A stretch of 64,000 nt of DNA from Microdochium bolleyi (Eukaryota; Ascomycota; Sordariomycetes; Xylariales; Microdochiaceae): contig KQ964248.1 in NCBI GenBank assembly GCA_001566295.1, positions 3,038,001 through 3,102,000 of the forward strand, given 5' to 3'. This document shows, piece by piece, positions 11,537 through 21,736 of the stretch. Made by a program: the position numbers and the translations under genes. Each line of letters starts with the position of its first letter. Within the stretch, counting starts at the first letter, position 1. The notes under the pieces were generated by a model. That model was not told the DNA's origin. It made no database searches and saw only the letters and a program-made list of their open reading frames with translations.

Positions 11537-12389
11537 TTTGATACAGTACACGTATGCAGACGAGTCTGCAGCAGCAAAACAGACAGCGTGCCCTACTAGA
11601 TCACATTGCCAAGGACCGCTCGAGATGCTGCCTCAAGGCGCGCTGCTCATGGTGCCGTGAAGGCCCACGCGGAACAGGGTCCGGCTTGGCGAGAGGAGAT
11701 GCAGTAAAATGCTGAATATCACAGCGTGTCACAACTCGAGGGTGTGCCGTTGAGACAGAGTGTCAGTGTTGACTGCGTGGGCGAAAACACCACCATCCGG
11801 TGAAAGAATACTCGTCGGCTGGTCGGCGGGCACGAGCTGTGCCAGCAAGATGGCCAGCGTGTTGCCCACGCGGCAGAAGGGTTGATGGTTTTGCAAGTCG
11901 CCACCGAGAGCATCTTGACTGCCGACGTTGAGGCAAATATGGAAGGCGGACAAGGGCAACTCGTAGCGTGCCGTGGAGTGGAAGGGACACGTCAGGAACG
12001 ACGAGCCGATCAATATTAAGGTACTTTAGGCAGGAAAGACGCAGAAACTTTCGCGTGTGGACAGTTGATGCTTCGTCAGCCACCAGCTGCGGCCGTCTCT
12101 CCGCAGACCAGAGAATTGTGCCTGGTATTCCCCCGGAATTCTCTAAAGTCCCGATAAACAAGAGCACTGCAGCAGCTGTCGTCTGGAATTGTTCTTTTTG
12201 CAGCGGCCAAGAAAAGGGAAAAGGCCTGTAGGCAAGTGATCGATCACCCGCATCCATTCCGTTCGCACAACAGCCGCGTCTGTGTGTGCCCATACTCACC
12301 TCGTTCCCCTCGCCCTCCACCAACCACCAACAACCCCTTCGACAACACCACACCACTGGACTGGTCTCTTCAACCCTTCACCACCAACC
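11537..12389. other. Intergenic region, HET 3' end to DUF6604 5' end
   Basis: Holds the 3' end of the HET gene and the promoter/leader of the DUF6604 gene, which is pyrimidine- and CAACC-rich near 12295-12389. Open frames on the minus strand here do not look like proteins. Confidence 0.5.
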
Positions 12390-15245
12390 ATGCTGCCCAG
12401 AGCACTCGCCAGTACATACGGGCAGTACAAGCGCGACACGGCCACTGTCACGACATGGCTGGCCACCACCGCGACCTCGATGGGCTTCCGCCTCACCGGA
12501 GGCGGCACCCCGACGGCAGCTGGGGCACCTTCCACCACGGGCGGTCGCCTCAAGGGCAAAGCACGAGCCGAGGCCAAGAAGAAGGCTGCGTCGTCGGCAC
12601 CTTCTTCCAAGAGCTCCCCCGCCAGGCACATCGTCAATGCCCGCGACCTCGTCCCTATGGCCAAGCTTGTTGCCGACAACAAGACGCCAGTCCCTGCCCA
12701 CGTCGGCACCATGCTCAGCAGTGCCATCGCCACACGTGCTGGCTTCGCCTCAAAGCTTGTCCAACACGGCAGCTCCCTCGACCAACGCTCCAATGCGTCG
12801 CATGAGTTCTTCCTCTCTTTGCTCATCCAAGTCCGCGAACACCTGCAACCTCACGTGCAAGTCACCGGCGCCTCACCCGACAAAACCTCACGCGTAAATA
12901 CCCAGCTACCCGGTCTCGCGAACCGGTTCGATGGGCTCACAGTCTCAGAGCCTTCGCAACAGTTTCTGGACGCCCCCAATGTCACCTTTACAAACCCTTT
13001 CGAGCCAGATCCCACACCTCGGCCGCCGCGGGCCAAGGGTCCAAAGCTGGCCGAACTCCTGCGGAGTGAGACCAATAAGCTATTGCGCGGCGGAACGGAA
13101 CTGTCCGAGTCCGACTTCATTAGCAAGATGATGACTGCAGACGAGTTCTCCGACATTGACTGGGAAGCCGAGTTCGCCTTCTGCCTGGTCATGGGCGACC
13201 TCATGACCCTGCGAGACCGCATCCGCTGGGTCTGGGCTAATGTCAAGGCCTCTCGCGCCAGCCTCGTCGAGGCAGCCGTCACCACTGACCAGGCAATCGA
13301 GCTCGCCAGGAGCATGATTGACGAAGTCATGCCTCTTGTTGACAGAAACTGTGGCATGCATGGCACCATGTGCAAGGCCTATCTGGAACAGTGTATCGGC
13401 AACGGCATCAATGTGCAGCACATCATCGATGATAGCGACGAGCACCCGGTTCACAGCATGGTGTTCGACGACGCCACGTACAAGATCGCGGACCGGATGT
13501 TCTTCAATGCCTGGGAGTTGTTGCATACCTACCTCGTCTGCGTTCCCTACAGCAAAGAAGAGCTGCACGTCTACAATGATGCCAAGTTTGCCAAGTTCGA
13601 GCCAGGCTGCGACCACGATGCGTCGTCATTCAAAGAAAAGAGAGACCAGGACAGATCACTATTCAGCATGCTCTTCACTGATCTCACAGCGATTGTTCGT
13701 GAGGTTCCCGGCTTCCCAGTCCGCGACACCCTCTTGTCCAGCTGGGAGACCATGGACAAAACCAGGGATGCCCTCTTCCACGCCGCCTTTGCAATCCAAG
13801 TACATCTCGACATTGCATACACGATGGGCGTCGACATATCCAAGGGGTACAACACACTCATGTCTCGCGTTTCTGAGATCGAGGAGGACGTCCAAGCCAC
13901 TCTGGCATTCCACAAGAAGCACAGCCTGGATTCAGCCAAGAACCAGACTGCTGAAATGCATCATTCCATTCTGGAAATGATTCAGGCTCTCCGCAGTGAT
14001 CCCGTTGGCGGTGTGGTCAGCCGAGTCAAAAATGGTCTTGGCATGCGGCTGTCGACCGCCGATGTCAAAGGCCACCGCTTGCTCCGCGGTTCTCCAGTCT
14101 TGAGTGGGCTCATCCTCCTTGTGATTCAATCAGAGTATCGCCATTTGAGCTTCAGTCTCGCTGATAGTCATTTCTCGATCCAGTGCGGGCAGCATCTGTA
14201 CCATGCACTTTCCATCCATCGCCAGAGGCAAGGGCCACTCCAGGGTCCGAGTCAGCACCCAAAGTGGCCCGACATGGAGATTTTGCGTAAGATTCTATCA
14301 CCGGATAGCTTCTACACTGGTGGTGTCCTCCCCAGCGATCTAGAGCAATGTTTTCGGCTATTCTCCCTGCAGCTCGGCGTGTCGCCGATATCCTTCTCCA
14401 GGGATCGGCGTCCGAACACGACCACGAGAGGGAAAATGGGCCCTCGACAGCTCAAGCGTCCCGCCCCCGTCTTGTCGCTGTTTGCGAAACGATATGGCGA
14501 GCACCAGACCAAAGACTCGATGACGCCCGAGCTCTTGGAGAGAATCATTGCCCAAAGCCGGTTCAGACACCTCACTGAATTCAAGCACAGGATTGGTGAG
14601 ACCGGCGAGGTGATGGCAACAACAATCGTCATGCGACCGGTCGACGACGAAGAGGTGTTGCGCGAGAAGGCCCGACAGGCCACCGCATTCTTCGGTGACG
14701 GATCCGCATCAAAGGCCCAGCTTGCCTCGACCTCAGCCTCACCGGGCGCCCCCTCATCTAGCGGCAAGGCGCAGACAATGCTGATGTATAATCCTGACGG
14801 CACGCCAGAGCTCGTCTATTCACTGTATTTCAGCCTACAAGTTGAGGCCATGGTTTTCAACTTTCCCATCCTACGCATGCATCGACAATGCTGCGAGATG
14901 ATGCAGCACGTCCGAGACAGCGTTGATCCATATCTTCGAGTGCTATTCCCGGGTTATAGCAAGCCCAGAAATGGCAAGAGGGAAGCAGGCACGGATAGAG
15001 AAGTGGGCGATGGCTTGTCGGCTGTGGCTTTCACCTTGATGGCAGCAAGTTCGACCCACAAGCATGCTACCCCGATATTGAAACCTCTGGAGGTGGCACG
15101 AGAGGCTATGAAGAAATGGCTGCCCGCAAATGGGGCTGTGATCCGCGACAATCACCTGGATCAGTGGCATGTCATTGTGTTACAGGATCTCTACGCGCCT
15201 GGATGGGAAAAGGCAGCTGCTGAGGCGGCGAGCAGACAACTGTAG
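12390..15245 (+). CDS. DUF6604-type protein, function unknown
   Basis: Large intronless fungal protein of 951 aa. The N-terminus (MLPRALASTYGQYKRD followed by TVTTWLATTA) matches what I know of the start of DUF6604, a domain of unknown function in Pezizomycotina. A Lys/Ala-rich linker (KGKARAEAKKKAASS, about 52-66) separates it from a second conserved part beginning HIVNARDLVPMAKLVAD. The middle and C-terminal parts are mostly alpha-helical without transmembrane segments, signal peptide or recognisable catalytic motif. Start: ATG at 12390 in context CAACCATGC, after a leader rich in CAACC; in-frame upstream ATG at 12282 would add a Pro/Thr/His-rich tail that is probably untranslated. It lies between a HET gene and an NLR, which suggests but does not prove a link to non-self recognition. 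Confidence 0.82.
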   Translation: MLPRALASTYGQYKRDTATVTTWLATTATSMGFRLTGGGTPTAAGAPSTTGGRLKGKARAEAKKKAASSAPSSKSSPARHIVNARDLVPMAKLVADNKTPVPAHVGTMLSSAIATRAGFASKLVQHGSSLDQRSNASHEFFLSLLIQVREHLQPHVQVTGASPDKTSRVNTQLPGLANRFDGLTVSEPSQQFLDAPNVTFTNPFEPDPTPRPPRAKGPKLAELLRSETNKLLRGGTELSESDFISKMMTADEFSDIDWEAEFAFCLVMGDLMTLRDRIRWVWANVKASRASLVEAAVTTDQAIELARSMIDEVMPLVDRNCGMHGTMCKAYLEQCIGNGINVQHIIDDSDEHPVHSMVFDDATYKIADRMFFNAWELLHTYLVCVPYSKEELHVYNDAKFAKFEPGCDHDASSFKEKRDQDRSLFSMLFTDLTAIVREVPGFPVRDTLLSSWETMDKTRDALFHAAFAIQVHLDIAYTMGVDISKGYNTLMSRVSEIEEDVQATLAFHKKHSLDSAKNQTAEMHHSILEMIQALRSDPVGGVVSRVKNGLGMRLSTADVKGHRLLRGSPVLSGLILLVIQSEYRHLSFSLADSHFSIQCGQHLYHALSIHRQRQGPLQGPSQHPKWPDMEILRKILSPDSFYTGGVLPSDLEQCFRLFSLQLGVSPISFSRDRRPNTTTRGKMGPRQLKRPAPVLSLFAKRYGEHQTKDSMTPELLERIIAQSRFRHLTEFKHRIGETGEVMATTIVMRPVDDEEVLREKARQATAFFGDGSASKAQLASTSASPGAPSSSGKAQTMLMYNPDGTPELVYSLYFSLQVEAMVFNFPILRMHRQCCEMMQHVRDSVDPYLRVLFPGYSKPRNGKREAGTDREVGDGLSAVAFTLMAASSTHKHATPILKPLEVAREAMKKWLPANGAVIRDNHLDQWHVIVLQDLYAPGWEKAAAEAASRQL

Positions 15246-15783
15246 GATGAGTGCCAATTGGGCCCAGTGTGATCACCTCTTCCGTCCGGAAACATTCCGG
15301 ATTTGTCCCTCTGTGTTTTATGAGGAAAATTAGGTCACAACAGGACACAGGTAGTCACGACGGCCTTCAAGCGAGGTGACATCGCAGATCATGCAGATAG
15401 CAAGACTGTACAGGGTGCTTAGCATTTTGTTCAGGGAGTAATCAGATTTGTCGATGTCGTCAAGTAATCCATGAGGACTTAGTCTCCTCCATGATGTTGC
15501 GCATCCTCGATGCACACCAATCCTGTACAACAAGAGAATGGATTTGCGCTGTGGACTCATTACGACAAACGATCGAATGCGAGCATAATCCGCCCTCGCT
15601 CGCGTCGAGCATACCTTTCCAGTAGATGGCGCATGCCTAGGCTGAAAGAATGCAAGCTTTGAGTCTCTCATACTATTATGTCGCCTGTGGAGGATTGCCA
15701 TCGGCATAGGCACATGCCCGCCGTCCCGCTCATCCCTCAGTCCCTCCAGACTTTAGCCGATAACTCGCGCTCGATGGCGTGGC
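15246..15783. other. Intergenic region between convergent genes
   Basis: Shared 3' region of the DUF6604 gene (+) and the membrane-protein gene (-). No gene, RNA or repeat recognised. Confidence 0.5.
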
Positions 15784-16569
15784 CTAAACTTGCTCCCCCT
15801 TGCCAACCTCGAGATCGACGCCGCCGCCGCCGTCCTCCCGCGGTACGGCATCAACAAAGGTTCGCCGTTGGAGCTGCTCCCCGATGACTGGGGACGCCGA
15901 GTGCAGCGAGTCTCTGTAGCACCCACCACCACCACCACCACCACCCTGCCGGTCCTGCGCACCACTGGGGCGGTCCGCGACCAGCATGATCCTGCCCCCC
16001 GTGCTGACCTCCTCTCCACCTTCCTCCTGCTGCTCGACGAGCTTCCGCGCCAGGAAGCTCGTAAGGTGATAGCCCGCATTGAGCACCGCGTCGACGGCGA
16101 ACACGAGCACGAACGTCGTCAGCGCCCACGCCGCGACCATCCGCGGGTCCGCCCAACCGTGGCTCGCGACTAAGTGGATGAAGACGTACACGCACGTGCC
16201 CAGAACCGCGACCGCGAAAGTCGTGACGGCGTCCCGCGCGACGAGCAGCGAGAGCAGGGACGCGAGCAGGATCCCCGTCAGGCCCTGGATGATCATGAAG
16301 ACGATGTACCCGGCCGCGGTGCCGTCGTGGTAGCGCGAGTGGTACGAGCCGGAGTAATTGTAGGTGTAGTAGTACCGCCACCGGGTGTGCACGTAGATGA
16401 GGTTGTACACGGCGGCGAGGACGTGCAGGATGCCCGTGGCGAGGAAGACGCCGACAAGGGCGCGGCCACGGGGGCCGTCGTCCCGTGGGCGGATGAGGGC
16501 TTTGAGGGTGGCGGCCATTGTGTTTGTGTTATCGTCGTTGGTGCTGGTCCCGTGGTGGGAAGTGGTCAT
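15784..16569 (-). CDS. Small four-helix membrane protein, unknown function
   Basis: Hypothetical integral membrane protein, 261 aa from the ATG at 16569 (245 aa from the ATG at 16518). Four hydrophobic segments are visible: GRALVGVFLATGILHVLAA, GYIVFMIIQGLTGILLASLL, TTFAVAVLGTCVYVFIHLVA and VAAWALTTFVLVFAVDAVL. A Tyr/Ser/His-rich loop (YYYTYNYSGSYHSRYHDG) joins helices one and two. The four-helix layout recalls MARVEL-type proteins but I cannot assign the family. The C-terminal tail is cytosolic and disordered, with a run of eight Gly encoded by a CCA/CCAC microsatellite at about 15927-15946. The open frame extends to 16932, but the extension is Ser/Arg/Pro-rich and looks like leader. Lies downstream of, and on the same strand as, the HET-NACHT gene. 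Confidence 0.7.
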   Translation of the reverse strand: MTTSHHGTSTNDDNTNTMAATLKALIRPRDDGPRGRALVGVFLATGILHVLAAVYNLIYVHTRWRYYYTYNYSGSYHSRYHDGTAAGYIVFMIIQGLTGILLASLLSLLVARDAVTTFAVAVLGTCVYVFIHLVASHGWADPRMVAAWALTTFVLVFAVDAVLNAGYHLTSFLARKLVEQQEEGGEEVSTGGRIMLVADRPSGAQDRQGGGGGGGGCYRDSLHSASPVIGEQLQRRTFVDAVPREDGGGGVDLEVGKGEQV

Positions 16570-17814
16570 AGTCAGAGTGCTGGACGTGTCTGAGAAGATG
16601 GGCGTCGTGGTGCTGGCACTACTGGCAAAGCGCTTGGCTTGAGGAGACCGGGCGGTGGACGGGTGAAACAGACGGCTCCGGGACAGGCAGAGGAGGCGGA
16701 GGACGGTGAAGTAGCTCAGCACGATGGCCCGTCGGAGGGCGGCGTAGGCCCTAAGTATCAGCATTAGGCGGCTGGCTCGAGGGGGAGGAAGCCTGGCTTG
16801 GCCTGTTGTGGGAAGGCTCAGATGGAGAGCAGAAGTTGGGTGGGTGGGCTGGCTGGCTGTACGATGGTACAAGTGGCAATCAACAAGGCAGACACAAACA
16901 AACTCGAGATCGCATTGGAGGTAGGTCTGCAAAGACGCCGCGTCAGCTCAGGGGCCCTGCTCCTGGGCGGGTCGCGTTCTAGGCATCAGCATAAACGGAA
17001 CCAGGTCTCAGCTGTGCCAAGAACTAGTGTGAAGCTGACGATGTCGCTTCTGGAGCTGTCAGCCAATCCTTCTCGGGCATCTATATTCAAAAAGGTTATA
17101 ATTGGCTCGAGTTGGTGTCGTGGAACTGATGTCGATGCAGAGAATGTCTGCAATTAGACAAAAGTCAGGACGGTTCCCAGTGTTGTAGTGATTATAGCCC
17201 TGTCTTTGGATGGCCCTGATACATCGAGGTGACAACCAATCAAGAGCAAGAGTCAAGTTCGTGACGAGTTCTAAATCATCAGTAGATACACCAGCCAATG
17301 AAGAGATGAACTTGAGAGCAACTCGTCATATCCCGCAACCGCCACAGAGCAGATCGCCTGTCACGATCGCGCCGAGTCGCGGCTGTAAGCCTGTGAGTCA
17401 CACGGCAGATATTCAGTAATGACATTTCTGCCGAATGAAAAATCAGCCATTGATCCGGCCCGCCAGATTACTGACACAAACTCTCTCTTGAAAGTCGTAT
17501 TCTTGTCAGCCCACCAGATGGCTTGCACGTTTCGTAACCGAAACCCACAGCTACTTCAGGCAGACCAGCAGATTCGAGCCGTTTCTCATCGAGCACTCTG
17601 AGGACCGGCCAGAGGTCCCCAACTAGAGCTGAGGCATATGTAATAGTCCCCACACTCAAACACAACTGACTATCCGTTGCAGCCAGCGCTCATCTGCCTG
17701 GTATAGGCCATAGCATAGTATCGGACAATCACAATCACACGGTAGCTTTTCCTTTGGTGTGTTCGATGTTGTTGATGCGTTGACTTACGTTTCGACAAAG
17801 TCGGTAAAGACGAC
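16570..17814. other. Intergenic region
   Basis: Promoter side of the small membrane-protein gene and 3' side of the HET-NACHT gene. The open frames here are short and of no recognised family. Nothing else seen. Confidence 0.5.
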
Positions 17815-20800
17815 CTAGTCCGACTCCCACTCCAACCTGGAGGAGTGACTGCTCGCGGAACTGAAACTGGCCACGCTTTGGCGCCGTCGCTTGCTGCGCT
17901 CAAATGCGTCCCTCAGTATCTCGTCGTAAAACCTCTGGGCCGACTCTGACATGGACTGTCTCGCGGGATAAGCGATGCTTTGGCTCTTCAAATAATCGAC
18001 CCAAGAGTCAAGGCCCTGACGTTGAAAATACGCGCATTGCAGGTCAACCGCATCTACCTCGCTGGCGTAGGGGGCCTGGTCATCTAGCGCCTGCCACCGC
18101 CGCCACCTCGACGGGTCGCAGAGGTGCTTGATGAAGCCGTGCGGCGGTCCCTGCTCGTTCGACAGCAAGCGCGCATGCTCCCAGAAACATGCTATAATAT
18201 AAGGGAGAAGTGCCATGTAGTCCGTCATGACTCTCGTGTACGAGGTACTCACGCTCAGGACGCTGGAGGTTGCCGAGGAGAGGGTACTTAGCACTTCCTC
18301 AGATGGCCGATGCGTGGGGACGCTGGGGTCGAGCTCAAGCCCATCCAGCCACGCACTGATCGCCCCGTTAGCATCCGCGGGCTTGCTGGCCCGCTCCTTA
18401 GTCTCGATTTCGGCATGATAGTGCTTGGATTTTCTCGGAGACTCGGAGGCTGAGAAGGGCAATCTGCGCTTGAGTTTATCGTGACGATCCTGTGCTGATG
18501 AGCTGGACGCTGTTAGAGCCGCAGCTGTGGAGGTCGAACTATAGAAAACTTTTCGAGGTTCTGTGCCAGCCAGCAGATTGTTGATTTCTGTCGAGACTCC
18601 GTTGGAACGTCTCAACATCGTTGACGTCTCTCCGCACTCCACAGGTGGCCCACGCGTGCGGTTACCAGACGCGTCTACGGCATCCAGAGGACGTGTAGCT
18701 GCACCTATCGAAGCCACATGAAACACGGTCTCCTCGGTGGTGTTGCCCTGTACTGCCTCTGGCGGCGGGCGAGCATCCCGCCTTTGTCCAGGTCCGTCCT
18801 CGTTGAGCGCAGTCGTACCTACGCAAGACGGTCTCACCATCTCAGCCGACTCCAGCGCCGCCAGCCTGGCTGCCACGAAGTCGTCCAGTTCTGGGAGCAT
18901 GATGTAGGCGATGCAATCGTACATAATCTGCTCATGACCGGCAACGCTAAAAGTTGGTAAAGTAGAGACCGGCGACGCTGATTGCAGATGCTCGCCGACA
19001 GAGCTGTGAATGACCTGCACAAATCGTGTGCCGCCATTTTCGAAGTTCAACGAGCCTGCGCAAGCCTTATAGGAGTGAGAGTCCTGGCTGTCGTCGCCGC
19101 TGTAGGCGCCTATCTCAACGAGACCCCGAGATTCTGCCCGCAGAATCTTGTCGAGCTGGTCTTCAGAATCGACGAAACTATCTGACGCCCGCCAAGAGCT
19201 GAGAGACTCGATCCGTGGCCGTTGGATCATGGCCATCACGTGGTACCACTCATCCACACGAAGAGGTTTCCTGGCCAATACGGCCCAATACAGCGCGGAA
19301 AAGGACAAGCGCTGGCGGCTAGGGGACATGCCCAGTAGGATGTGATTGAAGAGAGACGCCAGGTCGTCCGGGACCCGGTCAAGCTGCTTCTGGAGAGCCC
19401 GGACATGCTGCCCTTCGTCGACCTTCTCGAGCAGATCATCCAGGACTAGAGCCGCCCATAGGAACACGCCACAGCATTTCGACACGATCGTGCTACGCAA
19501 CGACTGCCAGTCTGCTTGGTCTTTCATGCAGTGGCGGAGTCGCAGCTCGACGTAAAGGTCGATGGTCCGGTCGTTGCATTGCTCGACGACGATGACGGGG
19601 CTTCCACCATCGGACAAATTTGGGAAGTGGCGACAGGATATATATACCCTCAGCTTCCCAGCCATGTCCCGCACGAGATCGCGCCAGAAGTCGGCTTGGC
19701 GACGCCGGTCCCGTGCATGACACTCATCAAGCGCATCTAGGAATATCGTGACCGGTCCTGTCACCGCATCCGACAACATGGCGGTGAAAGTCGCCATCAG
19801 CTCTGTCGGCGTCCAGACCCCACGCGCCTCCCTGTCGATCAGGACATGCTCGTCTTCGATCTGAGCCACGAGCAGCCGCAGATATCGGCGGTTCTTTCGT
19901 AGGATCTGGTGTAGGAGCGATCGGAAGAGGCCAAGCGGACTACGCTCCAGCTCATGACCTTTTTCATTGAAGAAGAACGCTGCAACCAACCCCCCGGTCT
20001 GCTGCTGCTGTGCAGCATCAGAGGCGCGACGGAATGCTTCCTTCAGCAGGACGGACTTGCCTGTCCCAGGCTTGCCCTTGATCCATAAGAGGTTGTCCAC
20101 GGTTGCCTTGGCACGTGACTCTTCCCAGGCTCTGTAGGATAGATGATCAAACAGCCACTGCGCAGTGCCAGGCGTGGGACTGGCAATCTCGACGTGTCGT
20201 GTGTTGATCCCTGCGAACCATAGTGAACGGAGGTAGGCCTTTTCTGCGGCGGTCCGGTTGTTATCAGGCATTAACTCGACAGCGTCAAGAGCTAGTGAGC
20301 GAGTGTTAGCATGAGACGGTGTGTGAGAGTTAGGCGGAGCTGGTACTGACGTCGGCTGAAGGCAGTAGCGATTCCGAATTTCTTGCTCAGAGCGTCGTCG
20401 AGCCGCTCGAGAGCACCCTGGCGACCCTCACCGTAGATCGGTGGCAGGTTGACATCGAAAAGCCCGAGCATGCAATAGACCATGTCTTCCTCGAGTTTGG
20501 TAGTGCGATGCTGCATCCAGCGCATTCGTTCGTGGCGGGAAATATTGTTCATCGTCAGCGAGGATAGCGCCTCCGTCGGAATCGTCGTTATCTCGCTGAT
20601 GAGCTTCGCCAGCGTGTCTTTTGTCCCCAGCAAAGTGCCCTCGCGAGAGAAGAACTCGACAGAGAGAGGAGCGAGCATCTCTTGCAGCGTCCAGCCACGC
20701 GTCATCCACCGGCAAGTTCGAAGCATGGCGATTCCATCATCTGCACTGGTGGTCGAGACGTCCTGGAGGAAGACATAGCATCGGGCAGATTCCCGGTACC

Positions 20801-21095
20801 ACCGATACATCGAGTTGATGGCCTCTGACAGCTCAGCACTGCTGGTCTTGTCGATGCAGCACGTGTCTATCCACACATGCGCGAGCCTGTCGGCAGCAGC
20901 TTGTTTCAGGCAGAACGCGATCTTTTCATAGCCAGGCTTCGACTCAGCGAGACCAGACTGCAGATCCACCAGGGTGACCTCGTCAGCGTCGCTCCCCCAC
21001 GTGTGGGAGAGGATGGCATACCGCGGTGTCTCGCGCCGGGAGAACGGGCCGACCAGCGTGACACCGCCGTGGCTGTCGAAATAGAGGAGCCGCAT
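17815..21095 (-). CDS. HET-NACHT NLR-like protein
   Basis: Fungal NLR-type receptor with an N-terminal HET death effector and a NACHT NTPase. Two exons, 21095-20351 and 20291-17815 (59-nt intron, phase 1), about 1073 aa. HET motifs: YAILSHTWG (26-34), HVWIDTCCIDK (73-83) and RGWTLQEMLAP (133-143), ending with the usual MVYCMLGLFDVNLPPIYGEG. The segment HVEIASPTPGTAQWLFDH leads into the NACHT: Walker A GKPGTGKS (about 321-328) and Walker B VTIFLDALDECH (about 430-441), then ISCRHFPNLS. The C-terminal 500 aa are Ser/Thr-rich with one helical block (MALLPYIIACFWEHARLLS) and no WD40, ANK or TPR repeats that I can see. The family usually carries such repeats as the ligand sensor. NLRs of this type oligomerise on non-self signals and trigger cell death. 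Reading the two exons as separate genes would be wrong, because the intron joins them in frame. Confidence 0.9.
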
Positions 21096-21736
21096 GGCAC
21101 TGCGGGATGACTCGAGTCTCCAACAGGTCCGAGATGTAGACAGAAAGCCAGACGCCCTCTTCCAGCTGGCTCGGCGTGAGTATTTCCCTTCTCTGAGGCC
21201 TGTTGGCGATGGTGTCTGTCTGGGAGCCTTGCGTTGGGCTGAGGAGGGCACGTGGCAGTGCTTGGCATGACATGCACGTCAGACGGGCAGACTGCGCCTC
21301 ATGCACTTGCTGCGGCTGGCGCAGGCATATCCCAAGGCAGTTGCATCACCAACCCCAAGAGTCATAATCCAGCCTTGAGACACAGCCAGATCTTTCCTTC
21401 TTCTACAATGGAACTTTGCCTTCCGGTGAGCCACCAGCTGATGCACTGAAGAATGCCATATCTTGTCTCTGCAGTGTGCAAGTGTTCTTGCAGGCTGGTG
21501 ATGTGGTGAACAAGCTCCAGGATGCACAATTAACTGCCCCTAGGGCCGGTACATGCACGGCTGGCGGTAGTTGAAGACTCGAAGTAAAGGGCACGACACC
21601 GATCTACATGTCTTTACGAGATAAATATTATGCCTTATTGTAGTAATTCCTGAACGATGAGTGTTTCCAAGTCTTTGCCTCGCTGCCAATTCGAATAGCA
21701 TCGACACAGGTACTCCAAGTATGTACGCTCATCCGC
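21096..21736. other. Intergenic region
   Basis: Promoter and leader of the HET-NACHT gene and 3' end of the secreted-protein gene. No gene recognised. Confidence 0.5.

Noticed and set aside
17815..20271. Separate NACHT gene without HET
   Set aside because: The intron at 20292-20350 joins it in phase to the HET exon, and the sequence before its first Met is a normal linker.
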